Under the pieces are notes generated by a model. That model saw only the letters and a program-made list of their open reading frames with translations. It had not been told where the DNA came from and did no database searches. Made by a program: the position numbers and the translations under genes. DNA of 64,000 nucleotides from JAGXRK01 sp963714415 (GTDB lineage Bacteria > Bacteroidota > Ignavibacteria > Ignavibacteriales > Ignavibacteriaceae), in NCBI GenBank assembly GCA_963714415.1, contig CAVQOL010000006.1, positions 127,174-191,173 of the forward strand. The letters are read 5' to 3'. This document shows positions 36,097 to 45,004 of the stretch, one piece after another; within the stretch, counting starts at the first letter, position 1, and every line of letters begins with the position of its first letter.

Positions 36097-37212
36097 TTAC
36101 TTCAACAATGTCATCTTCTTGGATATTGTTGAGCTATTGGTTTGAAGTGAATAAATATAGATTCCTGTCGGCAGATTTGAAGCATCAAAATCGAAATAAT
36201 GGGTTCCTGCTTCATATTGACCACTTGCAACTAAAGCAACTTCCTCACCGATTAGATTAAATACTTTTAAAACTACATTTGATCTCTCAGGTAGCTCAAA
36301 AGAAATTATTGTAGAAGGATTAAACGGATTCGGATAATTCTGATTTAGCTTATAAGCTGAAGGCATTGATGGAACATTATCTCCAACATCTGTTATTAGG
36401 CCGTATTTTCCTTCGGCTAAATCCATATTAGCAACCATTTCAGTTTCATCAGCACCAATTGAAATTGCAACCCACATAATTGCTGAATCGCCAGCAGCTA
36501 TATCAACTGGGACTTGAGAAAAAAACGATGTTGCACCATCACCCCCAGAATCAAAAACAGTATCAATTTGATTATAGCTTATCCAGGAAAATAAATCTGG
36601 ATTACTTTCATTGTATCCATCATACCAATCAATGGTTCTAACACCATTTAAATTTGCAGAGAGTAATTTGTATCCAGTAAAAGTTGATGCAGGTAGTCTA
36701 TAAATTGAAATGATTTGCGAAGCAGGCAAATATTCAACTGTTTCAAGACCGTAACTATCATCGACTATAGAAATAATTTCCATACCTAAGTAAGTGTTTA
36801 GAGAACCAGTTTCTCTGTTTATAACAGTAAATTTGACCAAAGCATAAGCTCCATCCTGCCAACCATATACGTTATGTTTAACCAGAAAATCAGGTGATTC
36901 CCCGGTATTATCATAAGCATTATTAATTGAGCCATAAATTTCAAAATCGCTGAGTAGAGGATTAGTAACATTAGCCATCGCTTCTTCAGTATCAGCAGAG
37001 AGCCAATAACTAAAAACATAATTAGCGTTAACACCAGCTAGAAATGAAGAGCGATCAATCTGCCATAAGCCTGCAGGATCTATTACCCTCACTCTTCCAT
37101 AATCACTCATCACTATTTCTATTCCACCGGTTTGGAAGGATTGTGCCGATAGTTCTGATACAGTAAGAGTGCAAAGCAATAAAAATGCAACAAGTAAATA
37201 ATTGAATTTCAT
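36097..37212 (-). CDS. Secreted protein with T9SS sorting domain, function unknown
   Basis: The 371-residue protein has a signal peptide (MKFNYLLVAFLLLCTLTVSE) and a beta-rich body (SFQTGGIEIVMSDYGRVRV, FSYWLSADTEE, VDIAAGDSAIMWVAISIGAD) with no recognised enzyme motif. The last 80 residues form a T9SS type A sorting domain (KLNQNYPNPFNPST, ending SSTISKKMTLLK). It sits between the YfcC carrier and the RpiR gene. It probably acts at the cell surface in the same uptake pathway. Confidence 0.7.
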   Translation of the reverse strand: MKFNYLLVAFLLLCTLTVSELSAQSFQTGGIEIVMSDYGRVRVIDPAGLWQIDRSSFLAGVNANYVFSYWLSADTEEAMANVTNPLLSDFEIYGSINNAYDNTGESPDFLVKHNVYGWQDGAYALVKFTVINRETGSLNTYLGMEIISIVDDSYGLETVEYLPASQIISIYRLPASTFTGYKLLSANLNGVRTIDWYDGYNESNPDLFSWISYNQIDTVFDSGGDGATSFFSQVPVDIAAGDSAIMWVAISIGADETEMVANMDLAEGKYGLITDVGDNVPSMPSAYKLNQNYPNPFNPSTIISFELPERSNVVLKVFNLIGEEVALVASGQYEAGTHYFDFDASNLPTGIYIYSLQTNSSTISKKMTLLK

Positions 37213-37246
37213 AGAACCTCCTATAAGTTATTGTAATGAAATAATA

Positions 37247-38668
37247 TCAATTCCAGCCCATTAAATTTGGCGGAATAAGTAACAAAAATCCTAAAACAAA
37301 AAAGATAATTAATAACGGGAAAACCCACTTTGCCCATTTATCCCACGGTACTTTTGCCATCGATAATGCACCCATTGTTACTGCCGAAGTTGGAATAATA
37401 ATATTCGTGTATTCACCTAGCTGGAAAGCAAGTATTGCTGTTTGCCTTGTGACTCCGGCAAGATCTGAAAGCGGAGCCATAATGGGCATTGTAAGCGCAG
37501 CTTGTCCGCTTCCGGAATGAACGAAAAAATTAATAATTGCCTGAACAATAAACATTTTTTGTGATGCAAATACCGGCGAAGATGACTGGATAAAAGGTGA
37601 AAGTCCATAAAGGATTGTATCGATAATTTGTCCATCACGTGATATTACAAGTGTTGCCCTTGCTAGTGCAACAATAAATGCAGTTCCCACAAGATCTTTA
37701 GCTCCCTCAATAAAACCCTTAATAAGCTCTTCGCTTTTTAATCCACCAATAATTCCAACTACAATTCCCATAATAAAAAACATAGCAGCTATTTCTTCGA
37801 TGAACCATTGGAATTCAACAACTCCGATTACAAGCATTATAAGAGAAAGGACAAAGGTTAGAAGAACTAATTTATGTTTTAATGAAAAATGATTGTCATT
37901 ACTATAGATGTGATCAAAGTGTTCATTTTTTCTGCGTTCATTATCTTCCGTATATGTCGGGCTCTTCTCAGGATTTTTTGAAATCTTTTTTACATAATAA
38001 ATCATAAATAATATAGCTACTAGTGTTGATATGATCCAGCATATAACTCTGTAACCGATTCCTGAGAATAATGGAACTTCCGCTATACCCTGTGCAATTC
38101 CAACATTGAAAGGATTGAGAAATGCACTCGCAAATCCGACGTGAGCACCGACTAACGGTATAGCTACACCAATAATTGAGTCATATCCAAGTGCCAAACA
38201 AATCGGAACGATGATGAGAACAAATGGAATTATTTCTTCATTCATCCCGAATGTTGCACCACCAAGAGAGAACATTCCTATTAAAACAGGAATAAACATT
38301 GTACGAAGTGTTTTAGAATTTTTATGAGCTTTGGCAAGTTTAGTAATAAGTGAATCTATCGCTTTTGTTCTGGCAAGCACATTAAAAGCGCCACCAACAA
38401 TTAATATAAAGCCAATGATTAGTCCGGCTTCAACAAATCCTTTTATAGGTGCAATAAATAGAGCAAAAAAACCTTGCGGATTGCTATCAACATATTTGAA
38501 CGAGTTCTGAACAACAACTTCCTTTCCATCAATAACAGCGCGCTCATATTTGCCGCCGGGAATTATCCACGTCATTATTGCTATTATTACCAGCAGAGAA
38601 AAAATCAGCAGATAAGTATTAGGAACTTTGAACTTGAACTTGAACTTAATTTTTTGTTTGTCACTCAT
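37247..38668 (-). CDS. YfcC/DcuC family carboxylate or amino-acid carrier
   Basis: This 473-residue integral membrane protein has about 12 hydrophobic segments and the family blocks GFILIVGGAFNVLARTKAID, ATFGMNEEIIPFVLIIVPIC, and a C-terminal HSGSGQAALTMPIMAPLSDL. This matches the DcuC/YfcC (PF03606) group; YfcC relatives are proposed basic amino-acid antiporters. Its ATG overlaps the cyanophycinase stop, so the two are coupled. In context it would take up amino acids or dipeptides set free by the neighbouring peptidases. Substrate is unproven. Confidence 0.82.
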   Translation of the reverse strand: MSDKQKIKFKFKFKVPNTYLLIFSLLVIIAIMTWIIPGGKYERAVIDGKEVVVQNSFKYVDSNPQGFFALFIAPIKGFVEAGLIIGFILIVGGAFNVLARTKAIDSLITKLAKAHKNSKTLRTMFIPVLIGMFSLGGATFGMNEEIIPFVLIIVPICLALGYDSIIGVAIPLVGAHVGFASAFLNPFNVGIAQGIAEVPLFSGIGYRVICWIISTLVAILFMIYYVKKISKNPEKSPTYTEDNERRKNEHFDHIYSNDNHFSLKHKLVLLTFVLSLIMLVIGVVEFQWFIEEIAAMFFIMGIVVGIIGGLKSEELIKGFIEGAKDLVGTAFIVALARATLVISRDGQIIDTILYGLSPFIQSSSPVFASQKMFIVQAIINFFVHSGSGQAALTMPIMAPLSDLAGVTRQTAILAFQLGEYTNIIIPTSAVTMGALSMAKVPWDKWAKWVFPLLIIFFVLGFLLLIPPNLMGWN

Positions 38669-39516
38669 TCAATTACATTTTTTGTTTTAAGATCGAACTT
38701 GTCACCATTAATTAATAAGTGCATTTTGATATCGGTTACACCGAGATTTCCTCGACTGTCTTTTCTGATTTTTAACGATTCAGTTGGATCGTAGACTAAG
38801 ACCTGATTATCACCAATAACTTCAAAAGTATCATCCGGATAAACCACTATTCCGGTAGATTCATCAATTGCAACACCAACCAATTCAGGATGCTCAATCA
38901 CAAGCGTAATTAGTCTATTGTGTCTTTTCCTTTTAAGAAAATGTTGATCGATAATTACATCTTTTAAAAATCCAAATCCTTTTTTCGTTTCGATATTGCC
39001 ACTCTCTATTGTAATAAAAGCATTATTGGAATCTTTATTAACCAGTTCATTGCCTGTAATCATAACTTCACTCATTACCGCTGCACCCGCGCTTGATCCT
39101 CCAACCACACCACCATTATTATAAATTTCAAAAACTTTTTCTAACAATTTTGTTCCAAGCATATCTCGAGTAAGGTCACTTTGGTCGCCACCTAAAAAGT
39201 AAACTGCATTTGCTCTTTCCATCTTTTTCAAATTATTCTCATCATCAGCAGTCTCACGTGTAAATAAAAGAAAATCTGAGGTGGCACCAAATTCACTAAA
39301 TTCCTTTTGCTGAATCTCGCTGCTCAATTTTGGTCTGGAGCCAGCGTTAGGGATAATAATAATTTTAGCATTCTCTCCTCCGGCAAGTTCAACAAATTTT
39401 TGTGCAATCTCCCTAGTCTGAACACCGCCCACGATAACTAATTTACCTTTGGATTGAGGTAAAATAAAAGCTGAAGTAATTAGCGATATAATTAGAACTA
39501 ACGTTTTAGTTTTCAT
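38665..39516 (-). CDS. Exported cyanophycinase-like S51 peptidase
   Basis: A 283-residue S51 protein with a signal peptide (MKTKTLVLIISLITSAFILP). Conserved elements: GKLVIVGGVQ, the active-site GGSSAGAAV serine, YFLGGDQSDLTRDML, and DQHFLKRKRHNRL. In CphB/CphE such residues cut cyanophycin to beta-Asp-Arg dipeptides. Export suggests a CphE-like enzyme attacking external polymer or beta-aspartyl peptides, feeding the coupled YfcC carrier. It starts 6 nt after the M20 peptidase stop. Confidence 0.85.
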   Translation of the reverse strand: MKTKTLVLIISLITSAFILPQSKGKLVIVGGVQTREIAQKFVELAGGENAKIIIIPNAGSRPKLSSEIQQKEFSEFGATSDFLLFTRETADDENNLKKMERANAVYFLGGDQSDLTRDMLGTKLLEKVFEIYNNGGVVGGSSAGAAVMSEVMITGNELVNKDSNNAFITIESGNIETKKGFGFLKDVIIDQHFLKRKRHNRLITLVIEHPELVGVAIDESTGIVVYPDDTFEVIGDNQVLVYDPTESLKIRKDSRGNLGVTDIKMHLLINGDKFDLKTKNVIE

Positions 39517-39522
39517 ATTATA

Positions 39523-40617
39523 TTATTTCTTCCTTACTAATTCCATAGCAATCTCAGCTGTTTTTATTAAATCCTCAATAAAAATAAACTCATCATTTGA
39601 ATGCGGATTCTGAGCACCAATACCAAGATTAATAGACTCTATCCCATTTGCATTAAGAGAGTTTGCATCGCTTCCACCAAGAGAAATTCTTGGTGTAGGG
39701 ATTAATCCAACTTTTTTTAGCACATTAATCGTTTCTCTGTAAACTTCAGAATCTTCAGAAACAGTAAAAGGCATAAAATCCCAATCATACATCAGTTCAA
39801 CCCTGGCTCCTGCTAATTCCGATTCTTTTCTGAAAGCATCTACCAACAAATTGAAATAGTTCTCAGCTTTTTTCAGATCAAACGATCTTACTTCACCTTC
39901 AAGTTCTGTTAATTCAGGAATAACATTTACTGCTGATCCACCTTTTAGAACACCGATGTTCATTGTAGTTTCTTCATCAATTCTGCCTAGAGGAAGATTA
40001 CTCATTGCTTTAGCTGCAACTAAAAGTGAGTTGATGCCTTTTTCAGGTGCGATACCGGAATGAGAAGCTTTTCCGATAATTTTAATTTTGAAACCAAGCG
40101 CACCGCAAGCAGAATGAATAAAATCTCCGGGCCGATACCCCGAATCAAACACAAATCCTTTTTTAACACTCCCATTAATTCCAAGATTCTTGGAACCGAA
40201 TAAAGTTGATTCTTCGCAGGTAGTGAAAACAACTGTAAAATCTTTCACGGAAATTTTCTCTTTGGCGATTCTTTCTAATGTATAAAGCAAAACTGAAACA
40301 CCGACACGATTATCAACACCGAGCACTGTGTCCCCGGAAGAAACTATTTTATTTTTTTCAATGATTGGCTCTGTGTTCTCTGTTGGTCGTGCAGTATCCA
40401 TATGTGAAGAAAGAAGGAAATCGCCGCCGCTTCCTACTTTGCAAATAAGATTTCCTGTATTACTGTTTGAGTGTTCTTTGGAATCGTCTTCAGTAACTAA
40501 GTAATTATACTCCGAAAGAAATGATTTTATAAAATCAGCGAGTGGTTTTTCATTACCTGAGAGCGCATTTATTCTTACTGTTTGAAGAAATAACTCTATA
40601 AGTCTGGAAGGATCCAT
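39523..40617 (-). CDS. M20 family metallopeptidase (peptidase T-like)
   Basis: The 364-residue protein has the M20 zinc residues: SSHMDTARP, VLGVDNRVGVSVLL, TTCEESTLFGSK, and the C-terminal AQNPHSNDEFIFIEDL. The dimerisation domain (KIKIIGKASHSGIAPEKG) is present. It is cytoplasmic (no signal peptide). Peptidase T-like enzymes cleave small peptides, so it could finish the breakdown of imported oligopeptides. It is the first gene of the run 40617 to 37212. Confidence 0.82.
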   Translation of the reverse strand: MDPSRLIELFLQTVRINALSGNEKPLADFIKSFLSEYNYLVTEDDSKEHSNSNTGNLICKVGSGGDFLLSSHMDTARPTENTEPIIEKNKIVSSGDTVLGVDNRVGVSVLLYTLERIAKEKISVKDFTVVFTTCEESTLFGSKNLGINGSVKKGFVFDSGYRPGDFIHSACGALGFKIKIIGKASHSGIAPEKGINSLLVAAKAMSNLPLGRIDEETTMNIGVLKGGSAVNVIPELTELEGEVRSFDLKKAENYFNLLVDAFRKESELAGARVELMYDWDFMPFTVSEDSEVYRETINVLKKVGLIPTPRISLGGSDANSLNANGIESINLGIGAQNPHSNDEFIFIEDLIKTAEIAMELVRKK

Positions 40618-40718
40618 ATGTAACTTTAATTACAATATTATCAAAAGATGTAATTTCCGTTACAGAGATACAAAAATAATTCCTTTGTGTCAAGTAAAAT
40701 CGTATCGAATCTAATTTT

Positions 40719-41075
40719 TTATTCAGTCTCCTGTTCCGAGATTGTCGATGGAGACGTTATATATCCATCCTTGATTAAGCTTTCGTTAGACTTATAAACT
40801 ATTATTTTCACTTCGTTCGAATGAAAATAACCAACGGATTCAACTTTTACTCCATTTACTTCTTTAGAAAGCTTAACATTTGTTAAGAGAATATCATCTG
40901 ATATAAGGTTATTATCAAGTTTTGCTTTTTTAGCTGGGATATTTGATAATGCCCAGTAGATACCTTTTTTGGCATTTTGGAAAGCTATTTCAATGTCATC
41001 TTCCAGTTTTTGCTGGGAAAGCGAAGTAGAAGAAATGGTGATCAAAGCAATCAAAACAAAGAAAATATATCGCAT
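40719..41075 (-). CDS. Small exported protein of unknown function
   Basis: A 118-residue protein with a clear signal peptide (MRYIFFVLIALITISSTSLS). The mature part is charged (EDDIEIAFQNAKKGIYWALS, then VGYFHSNEVKIIVYKSNESL) with no motif I know. It is divergent from the TetR gene, whose operator array lies in the shared 177-nt gap, so it could also be under TetR control. The 101 nt between it and the M20 gene hold nothing recognisable. Confidence 0.55.
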   Translation of the reverse strand: MRYIFFVLIALITISSTSLSQQKLEDDIEIAFQNAKKGIYWALSNIPAKKAKLDNNLISDDILLTNVKLSKEVNGVKVESVGYFHSNEVKIIVYKSNESLIKDGYITSPSTISEQETE

Positions 41076-41164
41076 GGCAACCCTCTTTTATTTTTGATGT
41101 ATTAGAATAATAACGATTAACAATTTTTTAATCAATATCCGATTGAGCTAAAATATTAATTTTT

Positions 41165-41236
41165 ATGGAAACTACTATTGACATTATAGTTTCCATTGTT
41201 TATGTTGGAAACCAGATAAACGAAATTAGTTTCCAT
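41165..41236 (+). promoter_or_regulatory. Sigma70 promoter overlapped by two tandem TetR-type operators
   Basis: Two 30-bp palindromes of the form TGGAAAC-16 nt-GTTTCCA lie at 41166-41195 and 41206-41235, exactly 40 bp apart. Between the half-sites is TTGACA (41178-41183), a 17-nt spacer and TATGTT (41201-41206). The geometry means a bound dimer would cover the -35 box. It precedes the TetR ATG at 41252 by 16 nt, indicating autorepression. Confidence 0.75.
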
Positions 41237-41251
41237 AAGGAATGTTGAAAA

Positions 41252-41848
41252 ATGCAAGATAAAATAATCGAACAAATTGAAGATAAACTTTTTAGAGAGG
41301 GTTTTTATAAAACCACTATGGATGAAGTTGCTTCAGAACTTGGAATGAGTAAAAAAACGATTTACAAGTTCTTCCCCTCTAAAGATGATTTGGTGATGGC
41401 AATAGCTAAACATTTTATGAACAGAATGAAGGACAAAATACTTCCGGCATTAACATCGGATAAAAACGCAATCGATAAATTGGGTGAGCTTATAAAAATT
41501 CTTGCAGGAGCTTCCGAAAAAATTTCAACTAAAAGAATGGAAGAAATGAAAAAGCATTTTCCTGAAATCTGGAATGAAATTGATAGATTCCGTACAAAAA
41601 TGATGTTTGAAAATATAACAAAAGTTATTGATCAGGGTAAAAAGGAAGGTCTGTTCATAGACTATCCAACAAATATTATAATGAATATTCTTGTTGCTTC
41701 AGTAAGAACAATTGTAACGCCGGATTTTATTCTCAATAATAATTTTTCAATTATTGAGGCAGCACGTTCAGCATTTAAAATTATTATTGGTGGAATCGTA
41801 ACCGAAAAAGGAAAGAGAATTTTTAATCAAACAATTAATAAGATGTGA
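41252..41848 (+). CDS. TetR family transcriptional repressor
   Basis: The 198-residue protein has the TetR N-terminal helix-turn-helix (EGFYKTTMDEVASELGMSKK, then TIYKFFPSKDDLVMAI) followed by an all-helical ligand domain. Its gene heads an efflux operon (tolC, hlyD, two ATPases, two permeases), and the promoter region carries paired palindromes. It probably represses the operon until a toxic compound binds. Stop overlaps the TolC gene region by a few bases. Confidence 0.9.
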   Translation: MQDKIIEQIEDKLFREGFYKTTMDEVASELGMSKKTIYKFFPSKDDLVMAIAKHFMNRMKDKILPALTSDKNAIDKLGELIKILAGASEKISTKRMEEMKKHFPEIWNEIDRFRTKMMFENITKVIDQGKKEGLFIDYPTNIIMNILVASVRTIVTPDFILNNNFSIIEAARSAFKIIIGGIVTEKGKRIFNQTINKM

Positions 41849-41850
41849 AT

Positions 41851-43113
41851 ATGAAAAGATTATTATTTGTGACTTTGATTTTACTAAGTGCGGATTTTAT
41901 TACTCCGCAAACTCAGCTAAAGCTTGAAGACTGCTATGAGAAATCAAGGTTAAATTATCCGCTTATTTTGCAGAAGGAGTACATTGCAAAAAGTAAAGAT
42001 TATAATGTAAGTAATGTCTGGAAAGGATACTTTCCGCAAATAACAGTTAGCGGACAGGCTACTTATCAATCCGATGTTACAGCACTTCCCATTACATTTC
42101 CAGGAATTACTATTGATAAACTTACCAAGGATCAATACAAAGTTGTAGCTGATGTTTCGCAAGTAATTTATGATGGCGGAATAATGAGTTCGCAATCTGG
42201 TTTACAAAAATCAATAGCTGATGTGGACGATCAAAAACTTGAAATTGAGTTGCTTAAAATAAAAGAAAGAGTTAACCAGATTTACTTTGGCATTCTTTTG
42301 CTCGATGCACAGATTGCCCAAATTGATTTTGTGAAAAGTGACTTGAAAGCAAGTTTATCAAAAATTACTGCCGCATTAGAAAATGGCACTGCAATGAAAT
42401 CTGATGTTGATATTTTGAAAGCTGAGTTGCTGAAAGTAAATCAAAAAGAAATTGAATTAAATTCTTCACGTATTGCTTTTATAGATATGCTGGGCTTGTT
42501 GATAAATCAGCAGTTGGATGAATCAACAGAACTTGTGCAGCCGGTTAATGATAATATTTTATCGGAAGTTGAAATTAATCGCCCTGAGTTAAAACTATTT
42601 TCTTCACAACAAAATATGGTTGAAAGTCAAAATGGATTAACGGTCTCTAAGATTCTACCCAAAGCAAGTTTGTTTTTTCAAGGTGGATATGGTAAACCAA
42701 CTCTAAATATGTTACAAAATGAATTTGATTGGTTTTACATAGCGGGTGCAAAACTAACCTGGTCATTATCTAGTCTTTATAGTTATGGAAATGAAAAGGA
42801 AATTAATGAGATCAATAAAAAGAATATTGAGGTGCAGAAACAAACATTTCTGTTAAACACTAACATTTCTATAAAGCAACAATTGCAAGAAATTGAAAAG
42901 TTAAAACAGTTAATAGTGGTTGATAAAGAAATAATTGATATCAGAACTTCTGTAAAAGAGTCTGCAAAAGCCCAACTTGAAAATGGTGTAATCACCTCTA
43001 ACGATTTTATCAGGGAGTTAAATGCAGAAGATACGGCAATACAAAATTTGGCAATTCACAAAATTCAGTTATTACTGGCACAGTATAATTACAAAATCAC
43101 AACAGGAAATTAA
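41851..43113 (+). CDS. TolC-like outer-membrane efflux protein
   Basis: About 420 residues. Signal peptide (MKRLLFVTLILLSADFITPQ), then the TolC repeats with long coiled coils (LEIELLKIKERVNQIYFGIL, and later QKQTFLLNTNISIKQQLQEI). Outer-membrane efflux domains span residues 30-230 and 240-410. I use the ATG at 41851; a GTG at 41845 is 6 nt earlier. It would be the exit duct for the efflux pump encoded downstream. Confidence 0.85.
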   Translation: MKRLLFVTLILLSADFITPQTQLKLEDCYEKSRLNYPLILQKEYIAKSKDYNVSNVWKGYFPQITVSGQATYQSDVTALPITFPGITIDKLTKDQYKVVADVSQVIYDGGIMSSQSGLQKSIADVDDQKLEIELLKIKERVNQIYFGILLLDAQIAQIDFVKSDLKASLSKITAALENGTAMKSDVDILKAELLKVNQKEIELNSSRIAFIDMLGLLINQQLDESTELVQPVNDNILSEVEINRPELKLFSSQQNMVESQNGLTVSKILPKASLFFQGGYGKPTLNMLQNEFDWFYIAGAKLTWSLSSLYSYGNEKEINEINKKNIEVQKQTFLLNTNISIKQQLQEIEKLKQLIVVDKEIIDIRTSVKESAKAQLENGVITSNDFIRELNAEDTAIQNLAIHKIQLLLAQYNYKITTGN

Positions 43114-43126
43114 TTTTATAATAGAG

Positions 43127-44034
43127 ATGAACATGAAAAACAGATTATTAAACATTGCTTTTATTTTAGCTACAACTTTTTTATTCGCCTGCTCAAATGG
43201 CGATGGGGATTTTGACGCAACTGGAACTTTTGAATCAGAAGAAATTATTGTTTCATCTGAAGCGATGGGAAAGCTTGTATTGTTTCAAGTTGATGAAGGA
43301 ATGATTCTTAAACAAAATCAAATTGTTGGTGTGGTGGATACAACACAGTTATATCTTAAGAAAAAACAACTTCAATCAACAATTAAAGCTGTGTTAAGTA
43401 AGCAGCCGGATATTGCGACACAACTTGCATCATTACAAAAACAAATTGAAACCGCAGAAACCGAACAGAAGCGAATTGAGAACCTTGTAAAATCCAATGC
43501 GGCGACTACAAAGCAGCTTGATGATGTTAATTCTCAGATTGAAGTTTTACAAAAACAATACAACGCAGCAAAATCCAGTTTAACAATTACTAAGCAAGGA
43601 ATACAGAAGTGAAACGCTTCCTTTGGTCGCACAAGTTGAGCAGATACAGGATCAAATAAATAAGAGCATAATTAAAAATCCTGTTGATGGAACAGTTTTA
43701 GACACGTTACGCAAAACAAGACGAGATTACAACAAACGGAAAAGCACTTTATAAAATTGCAGATTTATCTGAAATGACTTTACGGGCATACATTGATGGT
43801 GATCAGTTGGGGCAAATAAAACTTGGTCAAAAAGTAAGCGTATTTGTAGATAAAGGCGATGGAGAACAAAAGGAAATGAGCGGTGAAATATACTGGGTTT
43901 CATCAAAAGCTGAGTTTACACCAAAGACTATTCAGACAAAAGATGAGCGCGCAAATTTAGTTTATGCCATCAAAGTAAAAGTAAAAAATGATGGCTACTT
44001 AAAAATTGGAATGTACGGCGAAATAAAATTTTGA
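43127..44034 (+). CDS. HlyD-like periplasmic adaptor lipoprotein (two frame disruptions)
   Basis: The N-terminus (NMKNRLLNIAFILATTFLFACSN) has a lipobox ending at cysteine. The barrel-sandwich (FESEEIIVSSEAMGKLVLFQ), a coiled coil (LQKQIETAETEQKRIENLVK), and the second half-motif (IIKNPVDGTVLDT, then SEMTLRAYIDGDQLGQIKLG) are recognisable. The frame breaks near 43605 (CAG-A) and 43711 (ACG-T); each needs one base removed, giving about 301 residues. It links the ABC-2 pump to TolC. Confidence 0.82.
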
Positions 44035-44035
44035 T

Positions 44036-45004
44036 ATGAATACGATTGAATTAAAAAATATTGTTAAGACATATTCAACTAAAAAAAACAAAATAACTGC
44101 GGTTGATGATGTTTCATTTTCAGTTAAAGAAGGTGAACTGTTCGGGTTGATTGGTCCTGATGGTGCGGGCAAATCATCACTCTTTAGAATTTTAACAACC
44201 TTGCTTCTGGCAGATACTGGAAGTGCTTCTGTTATGGGACTTGATGTTATAAATGATTATAAGGAAATCAGAAAAATTGTTGGTTATATGCCCGGCAGGT
44301 TTTCACTTTATCAGGATCTAACCGTTGAAGAAAATTTAGAATTTTTTGCCACTATCTTTAATACAACTATTGAAGCGAATTACAATTTAATAGCTGATAT
44401 TTATATACAACTTGAACCTTTCAAAAAACGTCGTGCAGGTAAACTTAGCGGAGGAATGAAACAGAAACTTGCTCTTTGCTGCGCACTAATTCACAAACCA
44501 AAAGTTCTATTTCTTGATGAACCAACAACTGGTGTTGATCCTGTTTCCAGAAAAGAATTTTGGGATATGCTGAGAAGATTAAAAGAGCAAGGAATAAGTA
44601 TTCTTGTTTCTACTCCCTATATGGATGAGGCAAAACTTTGCGATAGAATCGCTCTTATCCAAAATGGTAAAATTTTAGAAATAGACACACCTCAAAATAT
44701 TGTGGATAGATTTGATAGCACTCTTTATGCTGTCTACTCTGATAATATGTTTAAGCTCTTAACAGATTTAAGAAGTTTTCCAAAAACAAAATCGTGTTTT
44801 GCTTTTGGGGATAAACATCACCTTGTTTTAAAAGATAAAAATTTTGATTTGAATGAACTGAACACCTATTTGCAAAATCAAACTAATCTTGAGATAAAAA
44901 AAATTGAACCCGGAATTGAGGATTGTTTTATGAGGTTAATGAAAAGCCCATCCCAACCCTTCCCTAAGGGAAGGGCTTTTGAAAATGAGCAGATTAATGA
45001 ATAA
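44036..45004 (+). CDS. ABC transporter ATPase (YbhF/CcmA type), first of two
   Basis: A 322-residue ATPase with Walker A GPDGAGKSS, signature LSGGMKQKLALC, Walker B VLFLDEPTTGVDP and the switch loop STPYMDEAK. The H-loop histidine position reads P-Y instead of H-Y, unusual since most ABC proteins carry His there. The C-terminal 20 residues (KSPSQPFPKGRAFENE) come from a palindromic repeat inserted at the gene end (44942-44980). It is encoded 1 nt after the HlyD stop and overlaps the second ATPase by some bases. The two ATPases likely pair with the two permeases. Confidence 0.86.
   Translation: MNTIELKNIVKTYSTKKNKITAVDDVSFSVKEGELFGLIGPDGAGKSSLFRILTTLLLADTGSASVMGLDVINDYKEIRKIVGYMPGRFSLYQDLTVEENLEFFATIFNTTIEANYNLIADIYIQLEPFKKRRAGKLSGGMKQKLALCCALIHKPKVLFLDEPTTGVDPVSRKEFWDMLRRLKEQGISILVSTPYMDEAKLCDRIALIQNGKILEIDTPQNIVDRFDSTLYAVYSDNMFKLLTDLRSFPKTKSCFAFGDKHHLVLKDKNFDLNELNTYLQNQTNLEIKKIEPGIEDCFMRLMKSPSQPFPKGRAFENEQINE
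44942..44980. repeat. Palindromic repeat inside the end of the ATPase gene
   Basis: AAAAGCCC at 44942-44949 and GGGCTTTT at 44973-44980 are inverted, with CCCTTCCCT/AAGGGAAGGG inside. The arrangement looks like dispersed intergenic repeats in Bacteroidota, here read as the codons KSPSQPFPKGRAF at the end of the first ATPase. Confidence 0.7.

Noticed and set aside
41165..41236. Repeated TGGAAAC/GTTTCCA as the start of a CRISPR array
   Set aside because: Only two palindromic copies, no unique spacers of constant length beyond them, and the position over a promoter fits operators.
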